Positions 8,786-18,483 of a stretch of DNA of 64,000 nucleotides are shown here, piece after piece. Within the stretch, counting starts at the first letter, position 1, and each line of letters opens with the position of its first letter. Made by a program: the position numbers and the translations under genes. The notes under the pieces were generated by a model. It was not told the DNA's origin and made no database searches. It worked only from the letters and a program-made list of their open reading frames with translations. Origin of the DNA: Flavobacterium salmonis (GTDB lineage: Bacteria > Bacteroidota > Bacteroidia > Flavobacteriales > Flavobacteriaceae). The stretch lies in assembly GCF_903819435.1 (NCBI RefSeq), contig NZ_CAIJDP010000089.1, positions 1 through 64,000 of the forward strand, given 5' to 3'.

Positions 8786-10888
8786 TTAATATTTCCAAAC
8801 CAATACACCAGTGGTTTTTATTGAAGGATTTCCAATAAAAACTTTAGCGTTTTTTGGTAAATTGATATTATAAACCTTATCCGAATAATTAACTGCTATC
8901 CCAAAACCATCACGATAATCAACCATTATTCCTTCAGGATAATCTTCTATTGCAACATTTTGTTTTTGGTATAGTTTTCTTAAAACCTGTTTTTCCAGAT
9001 CACCATTTTTAGAATCTACTCCAATATAGGTAACAGTTCCTTTTCCTAATTTGTGAGAAATAACGGCCGGTGTCCCTGCATAAAAATCACCTTCGTAGGT
9101 TGCCCAGATTTCGGTTTCTTTATTCGGTTTTAACAAATCTCCCCAACTTGTCCATCCAAATTCCTGATTATCAAGCTTTATTATTCCCGGAGATTGTGGC
9201 ATTAGCAGATCGTACGATTCTATTTGAGAACCAATTAAATTCCACATGGGCTCATAAAATTTAGCTTCCCAAAGGTGTCCCTGACGATTTTGAATTCCGG
9301 ACCGGCAACTCAAAACTAAATTCCCGCCATTTTTGGCATACAACGTTAGTTTATCAATCATTTTTTGATCAATCATCTGATAAGCGGGAACAATTAAAAA
9401 TGGATAATTCATAAAATTCGTAGTATCACGAACAAAATCGGTCGGTGTACCAAAAGATTTTACTGCTTTGTAATATTTTAAAAAATGTCCAATAGTGTTC
9501 CACTCTTTTGTTTGCTTGTTCAATTCAATTCCCATGACATTATCACCATTGAACAGAATTCCTGTTTTACGTTTTAGATAATAATCCGGTAATGTTGCTT
9601 TTGCGTCGTATTTTTTTCGCAGCGTATCAATTTCTTTTATAAACTGCTTAAATTCTTCACCGCCCGGAGTTGGTGTAACACCATCTGTACCTACAATTCC
9701 ATAGTGAAATTGCTCATACCCATACAATGGCGCACGATACCGATAGGTACATGCAAATTTACTTCCTCCCGCAAAAACGTGCCAGAGCCACATGCGTACA
9801 CTTCCCGGTAACGGCTGCGGATTTATGCTTCCCCAGTTTACTTGTCCAGGCTGTAATTCCATACAGCCATACATACCTTTTAAGGGACGGAAAAAATCAT
9901 TCGACATTCCGATAGCAGTATAATCGCCAAGGCGATACCCTCTTGAACCAATACCGGGACTTCCGCCATAAACTAAATAACGGGTGTAACAATCAAAGTC
10001 CAGTTCTTTACTCATCCCAACAAAACTTTCATTATAATTAGACCTGTAATTAGAAGTAATCCATTGGTCTTTACTTACAAACTGGCGTATAGTAACTGCC
10101 TGTTCATCCAGAAAAGTGGCTGTTTCCTCATCGGCAAAACGATAATGATCTAATTGCGAATGTAAATTCATTCCCCATTCTTTGTGCAATGGAATATTAA
10201 TCTGAGTAAAATCACTGTACGTTCCGCTCCAGAAATTGTTTCCCCAAGCCTGATTTAAGGTGGCGATATTTTTATATTTCGCTTTAAGCCAATTGCGGTA
10301 ACGCTGTTGTGCATCAGCACCATAATCCAGAAAACGCGACGGTTCGTTATCTACCTGCCAGCCTATTATATTTTTATTCTGTCCATACTTTTTTGCTAGT
10401 TGCTCAATCATCTTCATGGAATACGATCGATAATAATTGCTTGAAAATGAAGCGTGCTGCCTTGAACCATGATCAGTTTTGGTACCGTCCTCATAAGTAG
10501 CCAGGATATCCGGATGTTTGCGAACGAGCCATACGGGAGGCGTGGCTGTCGAGGTACACATCACAATTTTTAATTTATACTTTGTGGCAATTTCTACAGC
10601 TTTATCAAGCCATTTAAAATCATAAACACCTTCCTGAGGCTCTAATTCGGCCCATGCAAATTCACCAAAATGAGTAAACTCAAAACCCATTGCAGCAATA
10701 TTTTTCAAATCACGATCCCATTGCGACGGATCCCAATGTTCCGGATAATAATATACTCCTACTGTGGTCAGGTCTTTTTTGGGAAAAAATTTGTCGAACT
10801 TTTGAGCCGTCAGATTTAAACTTAACAATAGGCCAAATACCGTAAATAGTATTTTTTTGAAAAAATGTTTTGGTGATCTTTGCTTCAT
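8786..10888 (-). CDS. secreted beta-galactosidase, GH42
   Basis: 700 aa, within the usual GH42 range, with an N-terminal export signal (hydrophobic stretch about 11-27, cleavage after LTAQ). The catalytic barrel begins at VGVYYYPEHW (44-53). Acid/base Glu182 lies in WQVDNEPS and nucleophile Glu344 in YGCMELQPG. The trimerisation-type domain with A(4) fold follows (about 410-620), then a short C-terminal beta domain. It should remove terminal beta-galactose from oligosaccharides in the periplasm. The gap to the upstream DUF5695 gene is 8 bp, so they are co-transcribed. Type II arabinogalactan or galactan fragments are likely substrates given the neighbours; GH42 enzymes from gut bacteria prefer beta-1,3/1,4/1,6-linked galactose over lactose. 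Confidence 0.92.
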   Translation of the reverse strand: MKQRSPKHFFKKILFTVFGLLLSLNLTAQKFDKFFPKKDLTTVGVYYYPEHWDPSQWDRDLKNIAAMGFEFTHFGEFAWAELEPQEGVYDFKWLDKAVEIATKYKLKIVMCTSTATPPVWLVRKHPDILATYEDGTKTDHGSRQHASFSSNYYRSYSMKMIEQLAKKYGQNKNIIGWQVDNEPSRFLDYGADAQQRYRNWLKAKYKNIATLNQAWGNNFWSGTYSDFTQINIPLHKEWGMNLHSQLDHYRFADEETATFLDEQAVTIRQFVSKDQWITSNYRSNYNESFVGMSKELDFDCYTRYLVYGGSPGIGSRGYRLGDYTAIGMSNDFFRPLKGMYGCMELQPGQVNWGSINPQPLPGSVRMWLWHVFAGGSKFACTYRYRAPLYGYEQFHYGIVGTDGVTPTPGGEEFKQFIKEIDTLRKKYDAKATLPDYYLKRKTGILFNGDNVMGIELNKQTKEWNTIGHFLKYYKAVKSFGTPTDFVRDTTNFMNYPFLIVPAYQMIDQKMIDKLTLYAKNGGNLVLSCRSGIQNRQGHLWEAKFYEPMWNLIGSQIESYDLLMPQSPGIIKLDNQEFGWTSWGDLLKPNKETEIWATYEGDFYAGTPAVISHKLGKGTVTYIGVDSKNGDLEKQVLRKLYQKQNVAIEDYPEGIMVDYRDGFGIAVNYSDKVYNINLPKNAKVFIGNPSIKTTGVLVWKY

Positions 10889-10896
10889 TTGATACT

Positions 10897-13587
10897 CTAT
10901 AATTTAATTTGAATGGCTTTGCTTTTTAAAGCGATTTTGTATGCGCCTCTTACTTTTTCGTAAGGTAATTTTACATCCTGATCCACTCTTAAATATGCAT
11001 TTAGCGTGTATGCTGTTTTAGGATCTAAAGTAATACTCACTACCCCGGTTTTAGTATTGTAATTTACTTTATTAAAAGTTCCCGCATCCAATGTTAACCA
11101 TAGTTTTTTGGGTGCAATAAATACTTTAGATTTTGCCGCAGTTGTAATGGTTACTTCAATCTCATCTTCTTTTTCTTTTAAGTTTCCTCCAAAAGCCAGC
11201 CATCCGTATTCTTTTTCATTGGTAATAAAAGTAGCTGTATTGACCGCATAACCAAAGAAACCGGATCCGTAATCTCCGGATAAATAATCGATTCTTAAAG
11301 TTTCTGGATAAGAATGAAATGCAGCCGCCCCGAAACCATCTTCTGTAATATTTGAAATTCCGCCTAGCAGTCCGCCGTAACCCACTTTTAGTAAATGAAA
11401 ATCATCAGGTGTTTTTCTGAATTGTTCCAGCACAGGAATAGCATTCAAAGTCGACCCATAATGATGAATCTGACGTTCTACTCTTGATAATTTTCCTCCG
11501 TATAAAAAGTCCCAGTATCTGCGGGCGTTTCCGTTGTAAGCCCAGTGCGGCATTGTAGGCATGTAAGCTAAAATGGCGTCCAGAGTAACTTTTGCCTTAT
11601 CGTTATATCCAAAATAATCCGACCACATATAAACTTCTTCCTGACCTGTAGAATCCCAAGGCATTTCACTTCCAAAAGGATAATTTAATGTTCTCCAATG
11701 GTCTGCTCTTTCTTTCATTTTTGCTTCCAGATTATTCGCCATTTCCGTATAACCTTCTGCTTTTAAATCTTTCAGAATCAGTAAAAAAACAGTGCCTTCC
11801 ATTTGTCCAAACTGAGCGTAATAAGGTGCTAATGTGGTCATGGCGATACTGGTTTCGTACGCATTTTTCAAATACCATTCCCACGGATGATTTGTAACCA
11901 GACCTTCATGATATCTTGCTAAACGATACATCGTCCAGTGCGCCGCTGCAACATGTGGATAATTATAAGATCTTCCCGGATCATCAGAACCTTTTTTATC
12001 CCAGGCCGCCCATGTTTTATAATTTACATCTTTGCTGTAAGTTCCTTCCGGCATTAACTTTGGTTCGTAATAAAAGACACTTTTTTTGACTCCGTATTTA
12101 AGCGTATCCGCTGTATTATACTGAATTCCGCCCCATAGTGTTTTGTCGACAAACTGTTCCAGTTTCTGAATTTCTTCTTTATTTGGAGCAATTAATTCTT
12201 TCATCATAGCCCCCAGCCATCCGCCTGCTCCACCTTCGTCGCTTAAACCGGCAATCCAGACACGACTGTCCTGACTTACCTGTTTTTTGGTTTCATAATC
12301 ATAAGAAATCACCGAAGGATTTCTGTGAAAAGGATCATTTTTTTCATCAAACCATTGTGCTGTGGTCAGGAAATGCCCAAAATCATTAATTACGTTTGTT
12401 TCTGATTTTATTATTTTATAATTAATCGTTTGCTCCAGTCCGTCTTCATAAATCACGGTTAATCTTGCTCTCCCCCATTTTTTTCCATGAATAGTGTATT
12501 GAAAATATCCGTTTTTCTTTTTTGATTTTTCTTTTACAACTAAAGCTCCTTCTGGTTCAATTTTAATAGATTTTACTGCCCTTTTGTATTTCATAAAAAG
12601 CTGCCCATCAACATCTTCTGGCAAAACATAACCCGGAACTCCAACAGCTACAGGACGTTGGTTTTGAATTAAGGATTTCTGAATATTTTCTATTTCGTCA
12701 ACCAATACAAATCTCAAAGAAAAACTTTTAGACTCCCCGGCTTTTAATACTAATGAAGTAGGTGTATTCCATTGGTCGGCGTTTTTCCATTCCTGATCTG
12801 CGTACGCTTTACTGAAAGGCATCCATTCGTGGAAACCTTCAAAGACAATACTCCTTGGAGTTTCATCATCCAATAAAGGGCGATAAGCTTCAAAAGGCAT
12901 ATTTTCCTCAGGAAGTAATAACAATGCCGGTCCGTGACCGCTTAATCTTTTTACTTCCAGATAACCCGCATCTTTTCCAATATAAGGATCAAAAAATACA
13001 TTGTGAAGGTGTGTTTCGTCTAATGTTTTTCCTTCCAGGATGTTATTAAAAATCATTGGAACTCCCAAAGCTCCTATTTCCTGAGTGGAATTTGATTTGT
13101 TTGTAATTTCGAAACGCAGAATTAAGTTTCCATCTTTTTCTTCATAAAAACGTTTTATGGTCAAAGGAATATCAGCAGGCAAAGTATTCGAAAGATCGGC
13201 TGCTGCCAGAACATTTCCCGAAGCATTTAAAGCCGTTACCGAGGCGCGTTTTACAGCCGTTGAATAGCTTTTCCAGCTTCCGTCTGCTGCTTTTATGCGG
13301 AGATTGATATCTCCCAATTGATACAAACCATCTTTATCGCGAATCGACAGTCGGTCTCCCGGTGTAAAATCAAAAGTTTTATCTGAAAGCGGAGATAAGG
13401 CTGCCACCGTTTGTGATGCTTTTACTAATTTCAATTCAAAAGCTTTTGTGTTCAGATTAATAAATCCCTTGTCTGTTTCCAGTGTTGATTTTTTTGCTTT
13501 AATCTTATCCCAATATTCCTGTGCCTGTACATTATCTGAAGCAATTAAGCAGCAAATCGTCAAAGCCAATACTTTTATTTTTTTCAT
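10897..13587 (-). CDS. secreted DUF5695-family protein, possible new carbohydrate-active enzyme
   Basis: 896 aa with a signal peptide (cleavage after NVQAQ). I recognise the overall type as DUF5695, a family without a proven function to my knowledge. An N-terminal beta-rich region (to about 330) precedes an alpha-helical region rich in aromatics (about 400-760; WTMYRLARYH, MPHWAYNGNARRYWDF, IHHYGSTLNAIPV), followed by a beta-sandwich tail. This layout resembles (alpha/alpha)6-barrel glycosidases such as GH127 or GH121 types, but no catalytic residues can be assigned. It lies between DUF885 and GH42 genes with gaps of 46 and 8 bp, inside an operon for arabinose- and galactose-bearing substrates. 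An enzyme acting on hydroxyproline-linked glycans is a reasonable hypothesis, not a demonstrated one. Confidence 0.65.
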   Translation of the reverse strand: MKKIKVLALTICCLIASDNVQAQEYWDKIKAKKSTLETDKGFINLNTKAFELKLVKASQTVAALSPLSDKTFDFTPGDRLSIRDKDGLYQLGDINLRIKAADGSWKSYSTAVKRASVTALNASGNVLAAADLSNTLPADIPLTIKRFYEEKDGNLILRFEITNKSNSTQEIGALGVPMIFNNILEGKTLDETHLHNVFFDPYIGKDAGYLEVKRLSGHGPALLLLPEENMPFEAYRPLLDDETPRSIVFEGFHEWMPFSKAYADQEWKNADQWNTPTSLVLKAGESKSFSLRFVLVDEIENIQKSLIQNQRPVAVGVPGYVLPEDVDGQLFMKYKRAVKSIKIEPEGALVVKEKSKKKNGYFQYTIHGKKWGRARLTVIYEDGLEQTINYKIIKSETNVINDFGHFLTTAQWFDEKNDPFHRNPSVISYDYETKKQVSQDSRVWIAGLSDEGGAGGWLGAMMKELIAPNKEEIQKLEQFVDKTLWGGIQYNTADTLKYGVKKSVFYYEPKLMPEGTYSKDVNYKTWAAWDKKGSDDPGRSYNYPHVAAAHWTMYRLARYHEGLVTNHPWEWYLKNAYETSIAMTTLAPYYAQFGQMEGTVFLLILKDLKAEGYTEMANNLEAKMKERADHWRTLNYPFGSEMPWDSTGQEEVYMWSDYFGYNDKAKVTLDAILAYMPTMPHWAYNGNARRYWDFLYGGKLSRVERQIHHYGSTLNAIPVLEQFRKTPDDFHLLKVGYGGLLGGISNITEDGFGAAAFHSYPETLRIDYLSGDYGSGFFGYAVNTATFITNEKEYGWLAFGGNLKEKEDEIEVTITTAAKSKVFIAPKKLWLTLDAGTFNKVNYNTKTGVVSITLDPKTAYTLNAYLRVDQDVKLPYEKVRGAYKIALKSKAIQIKL

Positions 13588-13633
13588 AATTTGATATTTT
13601 AAAACCTGAATAAAAGCTATTCAGCATTACTTT

Positions 13634-15328
13634 TTATTTTTTAAAATCAGTCGAAAACTTCCAGTTTGTTTTATAATCTTCTGCCACAGGCAAATCCTCC
13701 AATAAAATCCGGAGCATCTCTACCGGCATGATATTCTCTTTTAAAACCCGGTCATGAAACTGTTTTTCTGTCCATCCTTTGACTAACAATTCATTTCTTA
13801 AAGCATAAAACTGCAAACCTCCAGTCATGTAGGCAACCTGGTATAATGGTGCATCTCCGCTGGCAAAAGAACGTCTTACTTCTGCTTCTGCGTTTGCATA
13901 CTCATGACCTACTTCATTGACTAACAAATTAATACATTGCTGCGGGGTCATTTCTCCCAAATGATATTTTAATGAAAAAATGATTCGGGCACAACGGTGG
14001 ATTCTCCAGAACAGCATGCCTAATTTTTGTTCGGGCGTTTGGGGAAATTCTTTGTTCCAAAGATTGATTTCCCAATACAAAGCCCAGCCTTCCATCCAGA
14101 AAGGAGTATCAAAAGGCTGACGATATGATTTGTAACGACTGTTCATGAAAAACTGCAGGTTATGTCCCGGAAGCAGTTCATGCTGTACTGTTCCAAAAGA
14201 AAAATTAGGATTGTTACCACGCATGCTCATCAATTTGTCTTTCTGATCCATATCTTCAGTTGGGTACGAAATACTGATCTCCCAGCCTCCGGTAAAAAAA
14301 GGATTCACTTTCTGACGTTCCGGAGTCATCATAATCATCTCCCAGGTTTCTTTTGTCAAATCAGGTAAGGTGATCAAATCGCGGTCTTCTATAAATTTTA
14401 CCGATTGATTGTAGAGATTCGTAATGGCCTGTGGCTGCTCGCCTGCCGGAACATAAGTATCTTTAACGTGTTCCAGTGCCTTCTTCCAGTCATTCCCATA
14501 ACCTAATTCTGTAGCTGCTTTGATCATTTCTTTTTTGCACCACTCAAACTGATTTTGCGCAGTCGCAATCAACTCTTCCGGAGAATATGGAATGTATTCG
14601 AATTCCAGACTTTTAATGATGGCTTCTCTGCCAATCGGTTTTCCAATAATCCCGCTTCCATCATCTTTTAAACTTGTTTTGGAATAATTGTTTCTTAAAA
14701 AATCTTCGTAAGCTTTTAGTTTTTCAGATAGTTTCTTATACGGTTTTTCCATCCACCAGGTAAAATCGGGATCATAACTGTAATAGAAATCATACCCTTC
14801 TTTTACTGATTTCTCAAATGAAGCTGCCGATTTTGCGGCTTTGTCTGCTGCAAACCAGTCTTTAAAGGGTTTATTTTTAAGCTGTTCTGTTTTTTTATCG
14901 ATTGTAATTGCGGCAATATCAAATGCTTTGGCCAATTGACTGGCAACTGGGCGTTTTCCTCTTCTTCTTTCCTGAATAAAAAGATTGATATCTGCAGAAA
15001 AATCTAAAACTAAAGCTATTTCTTTATACGATTTGTATTCAATCTGCAAAAAATAATCTTCCCTGCTAATTAGATTTTTCAGTAACAGATAATCTACTTT
15101 TCCGTCTTTAGACAAATTTTTAAAATCAATACTTTTTACCTTTTTTTCCCACTCTCCGTAAAATTTAGAAAACCGCATATAATATTCTTCGGATTCCCTA
15201 TTGGAATAAAAATTTTGCAGCGCTGTTTTGTCTGCCTGAAAAGTATTCACTACGTCGATAAGTTCACTGGAGAAGGAAGGTGTTACTATAAATAAAAATA
15301 ATATCAGGCCTAGAATTAATTTTTTCAT
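13634..15328 (-). CDS. secreted DUF885-family protein (HExxPGH metallopeptidase-like)
   Basis: 564 aa with a signal peptide (cleavage near PSFSS, residue 20-21). The DUF885 hallmark HELLPGH is at 383-389, followed by a conserved aromatic stretch PFWMEGWALYWE about 25 residues on, which supplies a likely further metal ligand Glu. The family is related to gluzincin metallopeptidases; activity on peptides is inferred, and few members are characterised. It lies between the GH127 and DUF5695 genes (gaps 36 and 46 bp) in the operon headed by the S9 peptidase. With M24 and S9 enzymes nearby it would add a third peptidase to the cluster, consistent with a glycoprotein or glycopeptide substrate. Confidence 0.8.
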   Translation of the reverse strand: MKKLILGLILFLFIVTPSFSSELIDVVNTFQADKTALQNFYSNRESEEYYMRFSKFYGEWEKKVKSIDFKNLSKDGKVDYLLLKNLISREDYFLQIEYKSYKEIALVLDFSADINLFIQERRRGKRPVASQLAKAFDIAAITIDKKTEQLKNKPFKDWFAADKAAKSAASFEKSVKEGYDFYYSYDPDFTWWMEKPYKKLSEKLKAYEDFLRNNYSKTSLKDDGSGIIGKPIGREAIIKSLEFEYIPYSPEELIATAQNQFEWCKKEMIKAATELGYGNDWKKALEHVKDTYVPAGEQPQAITNLYNQSVKFIEDRDLITLPDLTKETWEMIMMTPERQKVNPFFTGGWEISISYPTEDMDQKDKLMSMRGNNPNFSFGTVQHELLPGHNLQFFMNSRYKSYRQPFDTPFWMEGWALYWEINLWNKEFPQTPEQKLGMLFWRIHRCARIIFSLKYHLGEMTPQQCINLLVNEVGHEYANAEAEVRRSFASGDAPLYQVAYMTGGLQFYALRNELLVKGWTEKQFHDRVLKENIMPVEMLRILLEDLPVAEDYKTNWKFSTDFKK

Positions 15329-15364
15329 GCTTTAGTTTTGATGATTTTAAATGCTATTTTACTA

Positions 15365-18300
15365 TTATTTTAAAGTCACATCCAGATAAACAGAATGACG
15401 TCCATAGGTTTCGTAAAATGGCTTGTACAGCGTTCCGTCGATTTTAAACTCTAATTTCGTCGGATCACCTTCTATTGTTTTTCCAATATTTTTTACATCT
15501 AATGTTACTTTGCGCCAGTCTTTTCTTGGTTCTGTTTCCTCCGCTGCGAGCAATATTGGTCCGTAAAACAAACTGGCGATATTCTGTTGATCCATTACGG
15601 GTTCTAAGTGAAAATCAAATGGCATTTGCAATTCGATTGTATCACCATCTTTCCATTTTTTATTTAGCCTGAGATAGCTTCCTGGCGTTGCTTTTATTTT
15701 TTCGGGTTTTCCATTTATCTTCACAAAAAATCCTTTATTTGCCCAATGTGGTACACGAACATTAATGGTAAAATTTCCATTTCCTTTTATAGTCAGTTGT
15801 GTATGATCTTCGTTTGGGAAAGAAGTTTTTTGCTCTATTGTAACATTCTTTTCTGTCCATTTTAATGTTGACGGAATATAAAGATTTACATAAAGCGCAT
15901 CATTTGCAGCACTTTTAAAATAAATTGAATTCTGAAATTTCGTATTGCTTTCAATTGCTGTTCCGTTGCAGCAGGTAAAACCAGTCATGTGGGGATTTCC
16001 AAACTGTTTTAAAGCACCCGGCCTTAACGGAACATGATACGTATTTGCCGGACTATTTTCTGCAACCGAAGAAAGAATGTGATTGTAAAGTCCACGTTCG
16101 TAATAATCCATCAATTCTCCACGCTGATCGTACAAAAATAAGTCTCCGGTTAATTTAAGCATATTGTACGTAGCACAGGTTTCGTTTTGGCCTCCGGATG
16201 AAAAACCATTTTCATAAATCGTTGCCGGCTGGCTGATAAAACATTCTGCATTTGCAGGGTTTCGAGCTCCGGCTACTCCACCAATACTGTACATATAATC
16301 GTTTACGGTTTTGTTCCAAAAATTATCGGCAACATGGTAATAATCTGCAGTGTCTGAGTCACGGTACATTTCAAGCGCTCCCATAATCTGCGGAATATGC
16401 TGATTAGCATGTAATCCTCTAAAAGTATCTACATTTTTTGCCAGCCCATGTGAATGGTTAGCATCACCGTAAAATACTTTGATATTATCGAACAATTGGG
16501 CTACTTCTAAGTAATGAGAGTCTTTTGTAATCCTGTACAATCTTGCCATAGCTTCGTTCATTCCGCCAAATTCTCCTGCAATATATCGGTTCCACATACT
16601 GATAAGGGTTTCGGTTGGCAATTTTTTCATACGGGCATATACCCAGTCTCCCATTCCTTTGGCTGTTGCAAGTGCTTTTTCATTGCCGCTTACTTCATAG
16701 ACATCCATCAATCCGGCAAGAATTTTATGAAGCGTATAATAAGGTGCCCAAATTTGGGTTTTCTGACCTCCATAAGTTGCTCCTTTTTCCAGCATGATAA
16801 ATTGGTCCGGCGGATAGGCGCTAATAAATCCTTTTCCCCAATTTTGGTAATCTGTACGAATTGCTTCCGGACTCAAATCTGAATCATAAGTTGTTTTGCC
16901 CGGGCCAGGCGATACTTCTGTTGGATCTGCTATAAATTTCCCTCCGGCTTCTCTTGGATTTCCGGAAAGTTGTTCTAATTGATACAATGTGTTGACCATA
17001 TATTCCATTTTTCCGGCAAAATTGGCCTGTAGTGTTTTATCATAACCGGTACTTGCATACGCCTGAGCAATTGCAGTCAGGTAATGTCCTGTTGCGTGTC
17101 CGCGCAATTTGGTTTCCTGTGTATCCCAAACACCAAGTGGTTCGGCTTCTTTGGGCTGTTCTTGTCCAAAAGCATTACGAAACATATACAAAAATGAATC
17201 CGGATCTGTTGTGGCCAGTGTTGTCAGGAACTTATCGCGATTTTCAATGAATTTGTTCTGGCTACCTTTAGAATCTTTATTTAAAACCACCTGATCTAAT
17301 TTGAAAGTTTCCAGATTGCGATCCGGTGTTTTTGTTTCCTTGCCCTCTTTTACGCTTACAATCGCTTTTGGTTTTAAATCAGTCCCAGGAATAGTTCCGG
17401 TTATGATATATTGTCCACTTTTCAGTACCTGAGTGTTATCTTTTGGCGATGGCCAAATAACGCGAACTTCAGGACCTTGAATACCATTTTTATAAACTCC
17501 TTTTATATAACCCGGTAATCTTGGAAGTGATCCTACAACGGTTTGTGCTTTGACATCCGAAACACTTGTTAAAAATTGATTGTAAAGTTGAGGAGTTGTA
17601 CTGGCAAACTTTGGCAAATCTGCTGTTTGTTCTTCCCCGGACTCCTCTTCTTCCTGGCCTTCTTTTAATGCATTGTTGTAAATTCTGGTAATTTGTTTGT
17701 CTGTCAAAGGAACTCTGTAAATTCTGAAATCGTGTAATTTTGCATTCAGATAAATGTTATCCTCTGCTAAATATTTTCCTATATAAAGCCTGTTTTTTTC
17801 GGCTGAATTGTAATCGAATAATTTTGCCAAATCTAATGCTGCATTCTTGGTTTCACATGCAAGTACGCCATTCACGTAAGTACTGATTGATTTTGACGGA
17901 AAATTGATTACAACTGTAACATGATTCCATTTCCCTGTTTCTAAAGCTTTTGCTGTTGATTTAAATTTAGCTCCCGATTCAGTTACGACTTCAGTCTGGA
18001 TTCCATCTTCTTTTTCTGTTCCTGCCGATGCAAAAAACAAATGTGAATTGTTATTTTTTCCAAAGTCAAAAAATCGCTGCCCTTTTTGTGCAGAACGTAA
18101 ATAAATCCATCCTGATATACTTAAAGATTCTTCACCTATTAATCCGTCAGCCGGAATTGAAACAAATGCTTTACTGTCTGCAGACAAAGAAAGTACGGTA
18201 CCAAATTGATCGTCATTTACAAACTTTGCTTTTACATCCTGAATTTTACCGTGTAAATTATTCCGGGACCAGTCTTTAGCATCGCCAGCAAAAACATAGC

Positions 18301-18424
18301 GGGCAATTAGTCCCGTTTCTCCAATTCCGTCTAAAATCTGATCGCCGTTTTGTGCACGTATCGTTGTTGTACATGATGCCCAAAAACTGAATACGAAACA
18401 AATAAATAACTGATGTTTTTTCAT
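15365..18424 (-). CDS. secreted beta-L-arabinofuranosidase, GH127 (DUF1680), with N-terminal LamG domain
   Basis: 1019 aa, longer than the roughly 650-aa bare catalytic unit. Signal peptide to about residue 25; LamG-like domain about 35-250 (GWIYLRSAQ, WNHVTVVINFPS); Glu-rich linker 255-267; an Ig-like Big_4-type domain about 295-360; GH127 domain from about 374 on. The active-site set known from Bifidobacterium HypBA1 (Zn-bound Glu, Cys and a Cys pair) is matched by Glu748-x-Cys750 in NETCATYN and Cys818-Cys819 in GFTCCNGT; one of the pair would be the nucleophile Cys. GH127 enzymes release beta-L-arabinofuranose, classically from the beta-1,2-arabinosides on hydroxyproline of extensins. That matches the hydroxyproline catabolic genes next door. 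Gaps of 59 and 36 bp to neighbours indicate an operon. Confidence 0.9.
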   Translation of the reverse strand: MKKHQLFICFVFSFWASCTTTIRAQNGDQILDGIGETGLIARYVFAGDAKDWSRNNLHGKIQDVKAKFVNDDQFGTVLSLSADSKAFVSIPADGLIGEESLSISGWIYLRSAQKGQRFFDFGKNNNSHLFFASAGTEKEDGIQTEVVTESGAKFKSTAKALETGKWNHVTVVINFPSKSISTYVNGVLACETKNAALDLAKLFDYNSAEKNRLYIGKYLAEDNIYLNAKLHDFRIYRVPLTDKQITRIYNNALKEGQEEEESGEEQTADLPKFASTTPQLYNQFLTSVSDVKAQTVVGSLPRLPGYIKGVYKNGIQGPEVRVIWPSPKDNTQVLKSGQYIITGTIPGTDLKPKAIVSVKEGKETKTPDRNLETFKLDQVVLNKDSKGSQNKFIENRDKFLTTLATTDPDSFLYMFRNAFGQEQPKEAEPLGVWDTQETKLRGHATGHYLTAIAQAYASTGYDKTLQANFAGKMEYMVNTLYQLEQLSGNPREAGGKFIADPTEVSPGPGKTTYDSDLSPEAIRTDYQNWGKGFISAYPPDQFIMLEKGATYGGQKTQIWAPYYTLHKILAGLMDVYEVSGNEKALATAKGMGDWVYARMKKLPTETLISMWNRYIAGEFGGMNEAMARLYRITKDSHYLEVAQLFDNIKVFYGDANHSHGLAKNVDTFRGLHANQHIPQIMGALEMYRDSDTADYYHVADNFWNKTVNDYMYSIGGVAGARNPANAECFISQPATIYENGFSSGGQNETCATYNMLKLTGDLFLYDQRGELMDYYERGLYNHILSSVAENSPANTYHVPLRPGALKQFGNPHMTGFTCCNGTAIESNTKFQNSIYFKSAANDALYVNLYIPSTLKWTEKNVTIEQKTSFPNEDHTQLTIKGNGNFTINVRVPHWANKGFFVKINGKPEKIKATPGSYLRLNKKWKDGDTIELQMPFDFHLEPVMDQQNIASLFYGPILLAAEETEPRKDWRKVTLDVKNIGKTIEGDPTKLEFKIDGTLYKPFYETYGRHSVYLDVTLK

Positions 18425-18483
18425 CGTGAATTCTTTTTCTGTTGATTTACAAAATCTCTTTTTTTTTTCTTTTCAGAAATTTT

